Shown: piece by piece, positions 18,277-26,796 of the stretch
Layout of the letters: every line of letters starts with the position of its first letter
Numbering within the stretch: position 1 is the first letter of the stretch
Source: VRUE01 sp963718755
GTDB lineage: Bacteria; Actinomycetota; Thermoleophilia; Solirubrobacterales; 70-9
Direction of reading: 5' to 3'
NCBI GenBank assembly: GCA_963718755.1
Contig: OY970376.1
Span: 620,001 to 684,000, forward strand
DNA: 64,000 bases
Translations under genes and position numbers: made by a program
The notes under the pieces: model-generated
The model's database searches: none
Told to the model about the DNA's origin: nothing
Seen by the model: the letters and a program-made list of their open reading frames with translations, nothing else

Positions 18277-19231
18277 CGCTCTGGCGCTCCATCAGCTCGC
18301 TCGCGGCGCTGGCGGGGTCGAGCTCCCGCCGCACCACCCGCTCCAGCAGTGCCGCCGTCTCCGGGTCGGCCGCGGCTGTCGCCTCCATCCGCCGCCGCAT
18401 CCGCGAGGTCGCGATCCCAAGCACCTCGTTGCGCAGGTTGCGTGCCCGCCGCTCCTCCAGCGTCCCCTCGGCCTCGATGTGGGCGCGGTGCTCGTCGATC
18501 TTCTCCGCCAGCTCGGCGACGCCCTCGCCGCGAGCCGCCTCGGTGCGCAGGATCGGCACCTGCCAGCGGCCCGGCTCGTGGGAGAGGGCGAGGACGCCGC
18601 GCACCTCGCGCACCATCGTGTCGGTCATCGGGTGGTCGGCCTTGTTGACGACGATCACGTCGGGGATCTCCATCACGCCCGCCTTGAGCGCCTGGATCGA
18701 GTCGCCCGAGCCCGGCATCAGGGCAAGGACGATCGTGTCGGCATGGTCGACGATGTCGATCTCGGCCTGACCGACGCCAACGGTCTCGATCAGCACGTCG
18801 TCCTTGCCGGCGGCATCCATCGCCAGCGCCACCTGCAGCGCCGCCTCCGAAAGACCGCCAAGCGCCCCTCGCGAGGCCATCGAGCGGATGAAGACGCCGG
18901 GATCGAGGAAGTGATCGGAGAGACGAATGCGATCGCCGAGCAGAGCGCCGCGGGTGAAGGGGCTGGAGGGGTCGATCGAGAGCACCGCGACCTCGCGCTC
19001 GGCTTTGCGCAGCTCAGCGGTGAGCGCGCCGATCAGGGTGCTCTTGCCCACCCCGGGTGGACCGGTGAAGCCGACAATCCGCGCTTTGCCCGTACGCGGG
19101 TAGACCTCGCGGACCAACTCCCAACCGGCGGGGTCATCGGACTCGATCAGGGTGATCGCCCGCGCCAGCGCCCGCTTGTCGCCAGCGATGAGGCGCTCGG
19201 CGAGTGGCGCGGATTTGGCGGCGTCGGGCAT
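18269..19231 (-). CDS. meaB: MeaB/ArgK-type GTPase, acyl-CoA mutase chaperone
   Basis: A 320-residue G3E-family GTPase that loads and protects the cobalamin of acyl-CoA mutases. Walker A is GFTGPPGVGKSTLIGAL, the switch region includes AVLSIDPSSPFTRGALLGDR, the Walker B-type ETVGVGQAEID follows, and NKAD gives guanine specificity. Full length. It lies 8 kb from the split mutase genes but in the same orientation, and its presence supports a working B12 mutase. Confidence 0.95.
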   Translation of the reverse strand: MPDAAKSAPLAERLIAGDKRALARAITLIESDDPAGWELVREVYPRTGKARIVGFTGPPGVGKSTLIGALTAELRKAEREVAVLSIDPSSPFTRGALLGDRIRLSDHFLDPGVFIRSMASRGALGGLSEAALQVALAMDAAGKDDVLIETVGVGQAEIDIVDHADTIVLALMPGSGDSIQALKAGVMEIPDVIVVNKADHPMTDTMVREVRGVLALSHEPGRWQVPILRTEAARGEGVAELAEKIDEHRAHIEAEGTLEERRARNLRNEVLGIATSRMRRRMEATAAADPETAALLERVVRRELDPASAASELMERQSDE

Positions 19232-19260
19232 GGCTGCGCCAGTCTAAAGTCCCCGCCGCC

Positions 19261-19917
19261 GTGATCCGATTGACCCGCTTCTGCGCCCGCAACGGGCTAC
19301 TGACGCCGAAATACGCGCTGCTGGCGCTGCGCTACCTGTGGCGGCGCCTTTTTACCCGCGCCGGCTGGCGCTGGCGCACCGACGGACCGCTCTTTCTCGG
19401 CAGCGGGCTCGAACTGCAGATCGCCCGCCGCGGCCGGATCGATTTCGGTCGCTTCGTCTGGCTCGGCCACGGCACCAAGGTCCGCTGTCACCAGGGCATC
19501 GTCGAGATCGGCGCCAAGTCGGTGCTCGGTCAGGAGTGCACGATTTCCGCTTATGAGCGGGTGCGGATCGGCGAGCAGTGCGTGATCGCCGACCGGGCGA
19601 TGTTCATCGACTTCGATCACGGCGTGGTCGAGGTCGAGCGACCGATCCGCACCCAGGGCATCTACACGCGCGCGGTCGAGGTCGGCTCCAACGTCTGGAT
19701 CGGCTACGGCGCCTGCATCCTGCGCGGCGTCCGCGTCGGCGACAACGCGATCGTCGGCACCAACTGCGTCGTCACCAAGGACGTGCCCGCCAACGCGGTG
19801 GTCGCAGGCGTCCCCGCCCGCATCGTCCGCATGCGCGATACGCCGGAGCAGCTGCGCTGGCCCGACCCGGTCGAGCCCGACCCCGCCGCCTGGACGACCC
19901 TCCCCCAGCCGGAATGA
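19261..19917 (+). CDS. Left-handed beta-helix acyltransferase (WbbJ-like)
   Basis: About 218 residues with an N-terminal helical part followed by hexapeptide repeats: VEIGAKSVLGQECTISAY, VRIGEQCVIADRAMF and VEVGSNVWIGYGACILRGVR, ending VVTKDVPANAVVAGVPARI. These are typical of O-acetyl or maltose/nodulation-type acyltransferases using acetyl-CoA, often acting on cell-surface sugars. The start is taken as GTG 19261; an ATG at 19204 lies inside the divergent meaB gene. No ribosome binding site is evident. Confidence 0.88.
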   Translation: MIRLTRFCARNGLLTPKYALLALRYLWRRLFTRAGWRWRTDGPLFLGSGLELQIARRGRIDFGRFVWLGHGTKVRCHQGIVEIGAKSVLGQECTISAYERVRIGEQCVIADRAMFIDFDHGVVEVERPIRTQGIYTRAVEVGSNVWIGYGACILRGVRVGDNAIVGTNCVVTKDVPANAVVAGVPARIVRMRDTPEQLRWPDPVEPDPAAWTTLPQPE

Positions 19918-20028
19918 ACGTCGGCTGCAAGCAGTAATTTGCAGACAACGAGATTCCAGTTCAGAGACTCGGCTTCACCCGACGGAGATCTGTAGATTTT
20001 TCGACTCGCAGACAAAAGAATCCCCGCC

Positions 20029-20307
20029 ATGGACGTCGCGCGACGCTTCGGCGAGAACCTGCGCCGCTGTCGCCGGCGGGCCGGCTTCTCTCAGGAAGAG
20101 CTCGGTATGCGCTCGTCCCTGCACAGGACCGAGATCGGCCTGCTCGAGCGTGGCGCGCGCGTCCCCCGCATCGACACCCTGATCAAAATCTCCAGCGCCC
20201 TGGCAATTCAGCCGAGCGAACTGATCGAAGGGATCGAGTGGACGCCCGGCAACACAACCAGCGGCAGCTTCGCGATCGCACCGAGCGGCGATCCCCAGTC
20301 AAACTAG
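20029..20307 (+). CDS. XRE family transcriptional regulator
   Basis: A 92-residue protein that is almost entirely one HTH_3 domain: FGENLRRCRRRAGFSQEELG, then RTEIGLLERGARVPRIDTLI and LIKISSALAIQPSELIEGI. No sensor domain is present. Its last codon overlaps the convergent glycosyltransferase end by 4 bases. The 110 bases upstream are AT-richer and probably hold its promoter. Targets unknown. Confidence 0.9.
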   Translation: MDVARRFGENLRRCRRRAGFSQEELGMRSSLHRTEIGLLERGARVPRIDTLIKISSALAIQPSELIEGIEWTPGNTTSGSFAIAPSGDPQSN

Positions 20308-21497
20308 GCGGGGCTCGGATCGCCGGCCAGCTCGGCGTAGACGGCCGCGGTCTGCTCGGCGACGTCGCCCCAGTCGAAGCGACGCAGGTGCTCGTAGGCT
20401 TCGGCGACGAGGCTCTGCCCCAGCTCGTCGTCGCGCAGGACGCGGATCGCGACCTCGGCCAGGGCTTCGGGGTCATCCGAGCGGAAGCGCAGGCCGACGT
20501 CCTCGTGGGGGACGACCTCACGCAGCCCCCCGGTGTCGGCGACGATGCAGGGGCATTCGGAGGCCATCGCCTCCAGCGCGACCAAGCCGAAGGGCTCGTA
20601 GATCGAGGGGACCACGGTCAGGTCGGCGATCCGGTAGAGCGAGTGGAGCACGTCGTCTCCGATCCAGCCGAGAAATGTGCCGTGCTCCATCAGGCCCAGC
20701 TCTTCGGCTTGGCGGTGAAGTTCCTCCTCGTGCGTGCCCGAGCCGGCAACCAGGAAGCGGGTGCCAGGCGCCTCTTCGATCACGCGCGGCATTGCCTCCA
20801 GCGCCAGCTGGAAGCCCTTCTCGTAAACGAGCCGGCCGATCAGCAGCACCAGCTTCTCCTCCGGAGCGGCAAACTCCGCCCGCAACCGCTTCAGCTCGGC
20901 GGGGTCCTGGGCAGGGAGGTCGTCGGGATCGATGCCATTGGGGATGACGCTCACCCGCTCCTCCTCGACACCGAAGATGTCGACTATCTGCTCGCGCATG
21001 TAGTGCGAGCAGGCGATCGTCCGCTCGGAGCGGTTGGTGATCCAGCGCTCGACCCCGTGGATATAGCTCTGCGGATGCGTTTCGACCCAGCCCTGATGAC
21101 GGCCGTGCTCGGTGGCGTGGATCGTCGTCACCAAAGGTGCTTCGAAGCGCTTGGCGAGGTGGTCGCAGGCGTTGGCGACCAACCAGTCGTGGCCGTGGAC
21201 GAGGTCAAAGCTGTGGCGGTCGCCGAGTTCGACGCCGGCGGCCAGCATGTCGGAGTTCATCCGCTCGACCCAGGCGACGAACTCGCCCAACTCTGTCGGG
21301 CGCTGCGGCTCACGGATGCGGTGGATGTGGACACCGGCACGAACCTCCTCGGCCGGGGACTCCTCGCCTCCGCGGGTGAGGACGTGGACCTCGACGTCGC
21401 GCTCGACCAGTGCCTCGGAGAGCTTGCGGACGTGGCGCGCCAGGCCGCCCTCGATCAGCGGCGGGTACTCCCAGGAGAGGATCAGGACGCGGGTCAT
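20304..21497 (-). CDS. Glycosyltransferase family 4, alpha-glucan synthase-like
   Basis: A 397-residue GT-B glycosyltransferase. The N-terminal half begins RVLILSWEYPPLIEGGLARH, as in actinobacterial glycogen/maltosyl or polymethylated polysaccharide synthases, and the C-terminal donor site has the E-x7-E pattern in PSIYEPFGLVALEAMASECP. It is third in an operon behind a methyltransferase and a GH57 branching enzyme, the same order as mycobacterial Rv3030-Rv3031-Rv3032. It probably elongates an alpha-1,4-glucan in the cytosol. Confidence 0.92.
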   Translation of the reverse strand: MTRVLILSWEYPPLIEGGLARHVRKLSEALVERDVEVHVLTRGGEESPAEEVRAGVHIHRIREPQRPTELGEFVAWVERMNSDMLAAGVELGDRHSFDLVHGHDWLVANACDHLAKRFEAPLVTTIHATEHGRHQGWVETHPQSYIHGVERWITNRSERTIACSHYMREQIVDIFGVEEERVSVIPNGIDPDDLPAQDPAELKRLRAEFAAPEEKLVLLIGRLVYEKGFQLALEAMPRVIEEAPGTRFLVAGSGTHEEELHRQAEELGLMEHGTFLGWIGDDVLHSLYRIADLTVVPSIYEPFGLVALEAMASECPCIVADTGGLREVVPHEDVGLRFRSDDPEALAEVAIRVLRDDELGQSLVAEAYEHLRRFDWGDVAEQTAAVYAELAGDPSPA

Positions 21498-21522
21498 CCA
21501 GGCGTGGGTCGGAGCGCTGAAG

Positions 21523-22944
21523 TCAGGGCTCCAACAGTGGCGCGAGGCTCAGGTCCGGGGCTAGGGCACGCATACTCGGGTCGCTGCTGGCGGCAGAGTC
21601 TATGGCCTCCAGCATCGCCTCGGCGTGATCGGTGGCGCGACGGTAGGCGTAGTCCCCCGCCTGTCCGCGTTTGTCGAGGAAAGTCCAGTCGCTTGCCTGG
21701 GCGGCGAGCAGCTGCCGCGCCGCCCGCAGCGCAGCGGGCCCGCGCAGCCCCTGCGCGAGAGCCCGCAGCAGCCGCAGCTCGAGCCGTCGCGCCCCCCAGG
21801 CGAGGTCGGCGACCTCTGGCGAGTCCCACGTCCGCAGATCCTTGCCCTCTCCCCAGGTAGATGCCAGCAGCGGACGTTGCGCCGGCTCGTGCTCGGCGAG
21901 CGCCTGTGGCACGGTGAGCAGGCGGACGCCGGCAGCGGCGGCGCCATCGAGCACGTCGCGCAGCCAGGTCGCCCCCTCCGACCACCAGTGGCCGAGCAGC
22001 TCGGTGTCGATCGCGAAGACAAGCAGGCCGCGCCGCCTGCGCTGCACGGCGAAATCGCCCAGGCGTTGCGCGACGGCGGCCAGGAACTCCTCCGCCTGGC
22101 GTCGCGCCGCCGCCTCAGCGGCATCCGGGTCATAGGCGCCACCCCCCACCTTCCACAGCCGCACGCCGCGCAGCGATTTGCCGGCGAACTGGGCATGGGC
22201 TGGGTCGGACGGATAACCCTCCAGCGACCAGAGCCACTGGATCGCCTCCCAGTCAATTGGCAGCGCCACCGGGCCGGCATCGGTGGCGACCGGGGTCAGG
22301 GCGTCGAGAGAGTCCTCCTCGTGAGCGCTCTGATCGACGCAGAACCACTGCACGCCGTGCTCGGCCAAGTGCCGCTCCAGACCCGGCGCGTAGGCGCACT
22401 CCGGCAGCCAGAAGCCGCCGTCCCATCCGAACCGGCGACGGTGCGAGCGCAGGCCGGCGTCGAGCTGCAGCCGCAGGCCGGACCGCGTCGCCAGCAAGGG
22501 GAGCACGGCGTGGGTCGCCGCCGAGGGGATCAACGCCACCCTTTCCTCCGTAGCCGCATCTTGGAAGGGACGCAGTGGGTCCCCCCCAGCCTCGTCCAGT
22601 AACTCCAGGGCGTGACCGTAGCGCTTCAGCTCCGCCTCACAGGCGAGGCGACACTCTGGCGGCACCTGCTCCATGTCGGCTTCGGCGGCACCGACCCGCC
22701 ACTCGAGTAGGAAGCTCCGCAGTCGTTCGGCCGCCGGGCGATCCTCGAGCTGGTCGGCGAGCACGGGCGTCACGGTCATCGTCAGGTTCCGCGCCACCTC
22801 CAAGACCGGCAGATAGGAGCGGATAACCGCATCGAAAAGCCACTCCTCGCCGAAGGGGTAGGTCCCGAACCCCTCCACGTAAGGCATGTGGGAGTGCAGG
22901 ACGATCGCGAGATCGCCGACTCCCTCGGCTGGATCCTTAGGCAT
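21523..22944 (-). CDS. GH57 1,4-alpha-glucan branching enzyme-like protein
   Basis: About 473 residues of family GH57 with the DUF1957-type C-terminus. It begins DLAIVLHSHMPYVEGFG, a standard GH57 opening with the active-site His. The nucleophile Glu lies in FWLPECAYAPGLE and the acid Asp in FAIDTELLGHWW, followed by the C-terminal helices ASDWTFLDKRGQAGDYA that form the branching-enzyme lid. The preferred ATG at 22944 overlaps the end of the methyltransferase gene, so translation is coupled. Expected role: adding alpha-1,6 branches to the glucan made by the neighbouring GT4. Confidence 0.92.
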   Translation of the reverse strand: MPKDPAEGVGDLAIVLHSHMPYVEGFGTYPFGEEWLFDAVIRSYLPVLEVARNLTMTVTPVLADQLEDRPAAERLRSFLLEWRVGAAEADMEQVPPECRLACEAELKRYGHALELLDEAGGDPLRPFQDAATEERVALIPSAATHAVLPLLATRSGLRLQLDAGLRSHRRRFGWDGGFWLPECAYAPGLERHLAEHGVQWFCVDQSAHEEDSLDALTPVATDAGPVALPIDWEAIQWLWSLEGYPSDPAHAQFAGKSLRGVRLWKVGGGAYDPDAAEAAARRQAEEFLAAVAQRLGDFAVQRRRRGLLVFAIDTELLGHWWSEGATWLRDVLDGAAAAGVRLLTVPQALAEHEPAQRPLLASTWGEGKDLRTWDSPEVADLAWGARRLELRLLRALAQGLRGPAALRAARQLLAAQASDWTFLDKRGQAGDYAYRRATDHAEAMLEAIDSAASSDPSMRALAPDLSLAPLLEP

Positions 22945-23683
22945 GACAGACAGCGAGGAAGTCCAGTGCCCGGTCGAGGTCGCCTTGCGCCAGCCTGAAG
23001 TCGGAGGCGGCGATCGCCGGAGTGAAGCGGTCATAGAAGGGCTTGGTCAGGCGCAGCGCTTTGTGCACCGGGTCCCAGCCCAGCTTTATCGCGATCTCGT
23101 GGACGCGCAGCTTGCGAGCGTGAAAGAGGCCGAGCATCTCGACCCGCTCGAAGTGGGCCTCGCAGAGCTGCCGGAACTCAGCCGCGCGGTACTCGCGCAC
23201 ATGCCAGGGGTTGTCGGACTTCTCAGCACCTGGGGGCGCCAGCGTCAGCAGGTTGGGAGTTGAGACGTAGGCGGTGCCGCCCGGCGCCAGCATCGACTTG
23301 AAGTGCTCGAGGATCGCGCCGGCGTCCTGTACGTGCTCGATCGTCTGCAGGAAGACCACCGCGTCGCAGGGCTCGGCGAAGCTCTCGACCAGGTCCCGCT
23401 CGTAGCGCAGGTTGGGACGCACGTAGCGCAGCCGCGCGTGCTCGTGCGCCTCGGGGTTGGCGTCGACCCCGACGACGCTCGCGGCGCTCGCCGCCAGCAC
23501 GTCGGCGCCATAGCCCTCGCCGCAGGCCATGTCGACGACCCGCTTGCCGGCGACGCGTGCCGCAATCCATTCATAGACCGCCAGGTGGCGGCGGAACCAG
23601 TAGTTCTCCTCGGGTACGTCGGGAAGCGTCCGCTCGCCGGTCAGCGGCAGCGGCGGCACCCCAGGGGGCTGGTTCTCTTGCAC
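22937..23683 (-). CDS. Class I SAM-dependent methyltransferase (Rv3030-like position)
   Basis: About 248 residues. The SAM-binding motif I is VVDMACGEGYGADVLA, motif II is GVDANPEAHEHAR, and motif IV is DAVVFLQTIEHVQD with a Pro-Gly turn in MLAPGGTAYVSTPN. Start is set at GTG 23683, with GGAG seven bases upstream; other GTG codons upstream are possible. Operon order (methyltransferase, GH57, GT4) matches the mycobacterial locus for 6-O-methylglucose lipopolysaccharide, so sugar O-methylation is a reasonable inference. Confidence 0.88.
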   Translation of the reverse strand: MQENQPPGVPPLPLTGERTLPDVPEENYWFRRHLAVYEWIAARVAGKRVVDMACGEGYGADVLAASAASVVGVDANPEAHEHARLRYVRPNLRYERDLVESFAEPCDAVVFLQTIEHVQDAGAILEHFKSMLAPGGTAYVSTPNLLTLAPPGAEKSDNPWHVREYRAAEFRQLCEAHFERVEMLGLFHARKLRVHEIAIKLGWDPVHKALRLTKPFYDRFTPAIAASDFRLAQGDLDRALDFLAVCHA

Positions 23684-23726
23684 GTACTCGCTCCGCACTC
23701 CCGGGGACCGTATTGTTCCCGGCCCG

Positions 23727-24647
23727 ATGCCGGCCGCGCCGACCGCCACCCCAGAGCACATCAAGGACGTCAACACGCGCTACCACGACGCGGCGGCGAA
23801 CGAATACGACGCCAAGTGGGGCATCGACTTCGGCGCCACCGGCCAGCGGCAAGTAGCGCTGAAGCTGGCCAAGGCCCTGGGCAAGAAGGTCGAGGGTCTG
23901 CGCTTCGGCGACGGCCTCGAGATCGGTTCGGGCACCGGCTACTTCTCGCTCAACCTGCTGCAGATGGGGACGATCGAGCGGCTGACCGCGACCGATATCT
24001 CCGCCGGCATGCTGCGCCGCCTCTCCGAGACGGCGGCCGGACTGGGGCTGGAGGCGGAGGCCGTGGTGACCGAGGCCGAGGAGCTGCCTTTTGAGGACGA
24101 GAGCTTTGACCTCGTCTTCGGCCACGCCGTCCTGCATCACATCCCGGACCTCGAGCGCGCCTTCGCCGAATTCCGCCGTGTCCTCCGTCCGGGCGGCGCG
24201 ATCGCCTTCTGCGGCGAGCCGTCGCGCTACGGGGACCGCCTCGCGGCGGCGCCAAAGCGGGCCGGGATGATCGCCGCCCCAGCCTGGCGACGCCTGGTCG
24301 GGGCGAGCCCACGGGCCGTCGCCGAGTCGGACCTCTCTCACGGCCACGCCCTGGAGGGCGAGGTAGACGTCCACGCCTTCGCCCCCGCCGACCTCCGCCG
24401 TCTGCTGCGCGAGGCCGAATTCGACCGGCCCCGCGTCGGCGGCGAGGAGCTGCTCGCCAACGCCTGGGGCTGGGGGCTGCGCACGGTCGAGTCGACCGCC
24501 GAGCCCGAATCCGTCTCATGGGGCTGGCGCCGCTTCGCCTTCAACAGCTACATCGCCCTGCAAAAGGTCGACACCCGTCTGCTGGAGCCCCGCCTCCCCG
24601 CCGAGCTCTTCTACAACCTGCTGCTCTCCGGCCGCAAGCCGGCCTAA
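23727..24647 (+). CDS. Class I SAM-dependent methyltransferase (UbiE-like)
   Basis: A 306-residue methyltransferase with motif I GLEIGSGTGYFSLNLL, acidic motif II TATDISAGML, and LVFGHAVLHHIPDLERAF followed by RVLRPGGAIAFCGEP. The C-terminal 110 residues are an extra helical part of unknown role. Divergent from the other methyltransferase operon with a gap of about 40 bp. Substrate cannot be assigned; small-molecule or lipid methylation is most likely. Confidence 0.9.
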   Translation: MPAAPTATPEHIKDVNTRYHDAAANEYDAKWGIDFGATGQRQVALKLAKALGKKVEGLRFGDGLEIGSGTGYFSLNLLQMGTIERLTATDISAGMLRRLSETAAGLGLEAEAVVTEAEELPFEDESFDLVFGHAVLHHIPDLERAFAEFRRVLRPGGAIAFCGEPSRYGDRLAAAPKRAGMIAAPAWRRLVGASPRAVAESDLSHGHALEGEVDVHAFAPADLRRLLREAEFDRPRVGGEELLANAWGWGLRTVESTAEPESVSWGWRRFAFNSYIALQKVDTRLLEPRLPAELFYNLLLSGRKPA

Positions 24648-24654
24648 CCCCCCA

Positions 24655-24710
24655 AAAGCGCCAGATGAAGGGTTGTGTCCCGCATAGGGGATACAAAGCT
24701 TCATTTTGCC
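24655..24710. repeat. Dispersed 54-bp palindromic element, copy B (left flank of DUF559 gene)
   Basis: GCGCCAGATGAAG (24658-24670) at one end, GCATAGGGG near the centre, and AAGCTTCATTTTGCC (24696-24710) at the other. It is an inverted counterpart of copy C on the far side of the DUF559 gene, whose stop codon (24701-24703) lies inside it. Confidence 0.9.
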
Positions 24711-25612
24711 TTGGACAGTCGAGCCGCAACGGCAGACAAGGTTGCAGTGACCTGGCCGGGTTCGTAGCGAATTTGGCTTTCTGCGAAGCGCAACGTCGTC
24801 AGGCCGTCTTTCGTGTGCGTCTGATCACGGCGGTGATCGGTTGCTTGCTCCCCCGCGGTGCGGTGATAGCGCCAGCCGTCGGCCTCGACAACCAGCCCGA
24901 GGTCGGGCCAGTAGAAATCGACGCGATAGCCGTTCACCCATGACTGAGTCTCCGGCTGAGGCAATCCGGCCGCTCGCACAAGACCGATGAACTTGCGTTC
25001 GAGGCCTGTGTCCGTGAGCGCTTCGAGGCCGAGCAGACGACGCAGGCGGGCCATCCCGGGTCTCGGCGGAAGCGTCGGGACGGTGGCTCGCAAGGTCTCG
25101 GAATCGACGAGATCGAGGCGGTCCGCCGCGTTGATCGCCTGCTGCACCCGCCACTCAACCACGCACGAAGCCAGATCGACCAAAGTTGAGATCGGATCGG
25201 TCAATGGAATCCCGCCGATCTCGCGACGATGCTCTGGACCTAAGTCCACGCGCCGATGCACGCGGATGCCCGAGCGACGACGGACCGCAGTACGTGGAAC
25301 GACGACTTCGACCTCGGCCTCAAGCGATGGCTGCGCGAGCCCCCACAGCACCGCGGCGCTCCGATGACTCAGCAGCGCAGCCGGTCCACAGCTCAACACC
25401 GCGGCCATCCAGTGACCACGCCGCCCGACGTCAGGACGGCCGACCGCGTAGACGCCCCTGCGAAGCGGATGCAATCGTCCCGTCCGAACCCGATGCGCAA
25501 CAGCCTTGGGTGCCAGCCCACGTTCCAGCAGCTGCCCACGGGTCACAACTCCATGCTGAGACCGGACCAACTCCCATAGTTCGCCGGCAAAATGAAGCTT
25601 TGTGTCCTCCAT
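24701..25612 (-). CDS. AbiEi-like winged helix plus DUF559 nuclease-like protein, in a repeat-flanked cassette
   Basis: A 303-residue two-domain protein. Residues 10-60 resemble the AbiEi antitoxin winged helix (HGVVTRGQLLERGLAPKAVA then RTGRLHPLRRGVYAVG). The C-terminal 100 residues match the DUF559/Vsr-like PD-(D/E)XK fold: YRVDFYWPDLGLVVEADGW gives the D...ExD metal triad. Such proteins are common and multicopy in actinobacteria, but their function is not established. The start codon (25612) and the first nine residues are encoded inside palindromic element C, and the stop lies in element B. Gene and repeats thus form a unit of about 986 bp. Confidence 0.88.
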   Translation of the reverse strand: MEDTKLHFAGELWELVRSQHGVVTRGQLLERGLAPKAVAHRVRTGRLHPLRRGVYAVGRPDVGRRGHWMAAVLSCGPAALLSHRSAAVLWGLAQPSLEAEVEVVVPRTAVRRRSGIRVHRRVDLGPEHRREIGGIPLTDPISTLVDLASCVVEWRVQQAINAADRLDLVDSETLRATVPTLPPRPGMARLRRLLGLEALTDTGLERKFIGLVRAAGLPQPETQSWVNGYRVDFYWPDLGLVVEADGWRYHRTAGEQATDHRRDQTHTKDGLTTLRFAESQIRYEPGQVTATLSAVAARLSKAK

Positions 25613-25640
25613 AGGGGGTCCAAGGCTTCATCTGGCGCTG
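25586..25640. repeat. Dispersed 54-bp palindromic element, copy C (right flank of DUF559 gene)
   Basis: Reads GGCAAAATGAAGCTTTGTGT at its left end and GGCTTCATCTGGCGC at its right end, the reverse-complement arrangement of copy B. It contains the DUF559 gene start codon. Confidence 0.9.
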
Positions 25641-25680
25641 ATTCGCCCCCCATCGAGCGCTTCGGAGTGGGTAATGGGCG

Positions 25681-26796
25681 CTATTTGGGCTCGGGGCGGC
25701 GGGCGCGGAAGAGCTTGGCGCGGGCGTCGAAGCCCTTGAGCCGTTTTTCGCCGGCGTAGGAATAGTCGAAGTCCTCGCCGGCGGCCTCCTTTGCCGCGGC
25801 ATCGAGCAGGACGCTGCCCGGTTTGGCGATTCCGGTCAGGCGGCTGGCGAGGTTGACGGGGCGGCCGTAGTAGTCGCCGGCCTGTACGTGGACTGAACCG
25901 TGCGCGATGCCGGCGCGAAGACGGGGGAACTCGTCGCCTTCCTCGTCGGCTGCCTCGACCATCCGCAGCGCGGCCTCGACCATCGCCGCCGCGTCGGTGG
26001 AGACCAGCATCGCCGCGTCGCCGATCAGCTTCACCAGCCGGACGGGTGGTTCCGCCACCGCGGTCGCCAGCTCATCGAGTCGCCCGGCGATCAGGCCCAG
26101 CTCTTCGGTCTCGACCTGCTCGCCGAGCTTGGTGAAGCCGACGAGGTCGGCGAAGCAGACAGAGACATCGGTCGCGGTCCCCGGCTGTCCCGAGGCGATC
26201 TCGCCGGCGCCGAGCACGTCGCGGCGGATCTGCTCCAGCATGTGGGCGCGGAAGGCGTAGGAGAGGGTCGGCTCGAACAGCGGCAGCATGTGCTCCGCCG
26301 CCGCGGCAAAGCGCAGGCCGAGGTCGCGCTCGGTGTCTCCCGGCTGCATCAGGGTGCGGATGACCAGGTCGCGGTTGGCCTCGGCGATCCGTGCCGTCGC
26401 CATCCCCACAGTCCGCGCCACCTGCAGCATCCCGTCTTCCGGCAGGCCGGCGTCATAGAAGGCTTTGACCCGCTTCGCCGCGTCCAGGTCCACCTCGCTC
26501 ACCGAGCGCTCATCCGGATCGGGATAGGGGACGCCGAGCGCGGCACTGGTCCGCTGCAGGACCTCTAGATCGAGCCCGGCTATCTCTGCCACCTCCCGCG
26601 GCGTGTAGCGGGGGCCGCCGCCGGCGACCGCACGCTCGACAGGCAACAGGGCAAGGCGGCCTCCCTCGACCGCCTCGCGCAACTCCTCCAGGGGCACCCC
26701 TTCGCCCGCGAGTCGTTCGAGCAGCTCGCAGCGCGCTTCCCGCGCCGCGCCCGCGACCCCCTCGAGCAGGCCCTCGGCCTCGAAATCGATCGTCAT
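25681..26796 (-). CDS. Class III adenylate cyclase with Rv1264-type N-terminal regulatory domain
   Basis: A 371-residue soluble cyclase making cAMP from ATP. The catalytic domain (about residues 185-360) keeps all key residues: metal Asp in VCFADLVGFTKLGE, substrate Lys and second metal Asp in VKLIGDAAML, and transition-state Asn/Arg in RPVNLASRLTGIA. The N-terminal helical domain (ERAVAGGGPRYTPREVAEIA, DDGMLQVARTVG-like) resembles the pH-responsive autoinhibitory domain of Mycobacterium Rv1264. It overlaps the upstream gamma-glutamyltransferase by 4 bases and is probably its operon partner. Confidence 0.92.
   Translation of the reverse strand: MTIDFEAEGLLEGVAGAAREARCELLERLAGEGVPLEELREAVEGGRLALLPVERAVAGGGPRYTPREVAEIAGLDLEVLQRTSAALGVPYPDPDERSVSEVDLDAAKRVKAFYDAGLPEDGMLQVARTVGMATARIAEANRDLVIRTLMQPGDTERDLGLRFAAAAEHMLPLFEPTLSYAFRAHMLEQIRRDVLGAGEIASGQPGTATDVSVCFADLVGFTKLGEQVETEELGLIAGRLDELATAVAEPPVRLVKLIGDAAMLVSTDAAAMVEAALRMVEAADEEGDEFPRLRAGIAHGSVHVQAGDYYGRPVNLASRLTGIAKPGSVLLDAAAKEAAGEDFDYSYAGEKRLKGFDARAKLFRARRPEPK

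Noticed and set aside
24701..25612. Complete AbiE toxin-antitoxin system
   Set aside because: Only the AbiEi-like winged helix is present; there is no AbiEii nucleotidyltransferase gene next to it.
24655..25640. Classical IS element
   Set aside because: Inverted ends are present, but the enclosed gene has no DDE, HUH or tyrosine/serine recombinase motifs; described as a cassette instead.
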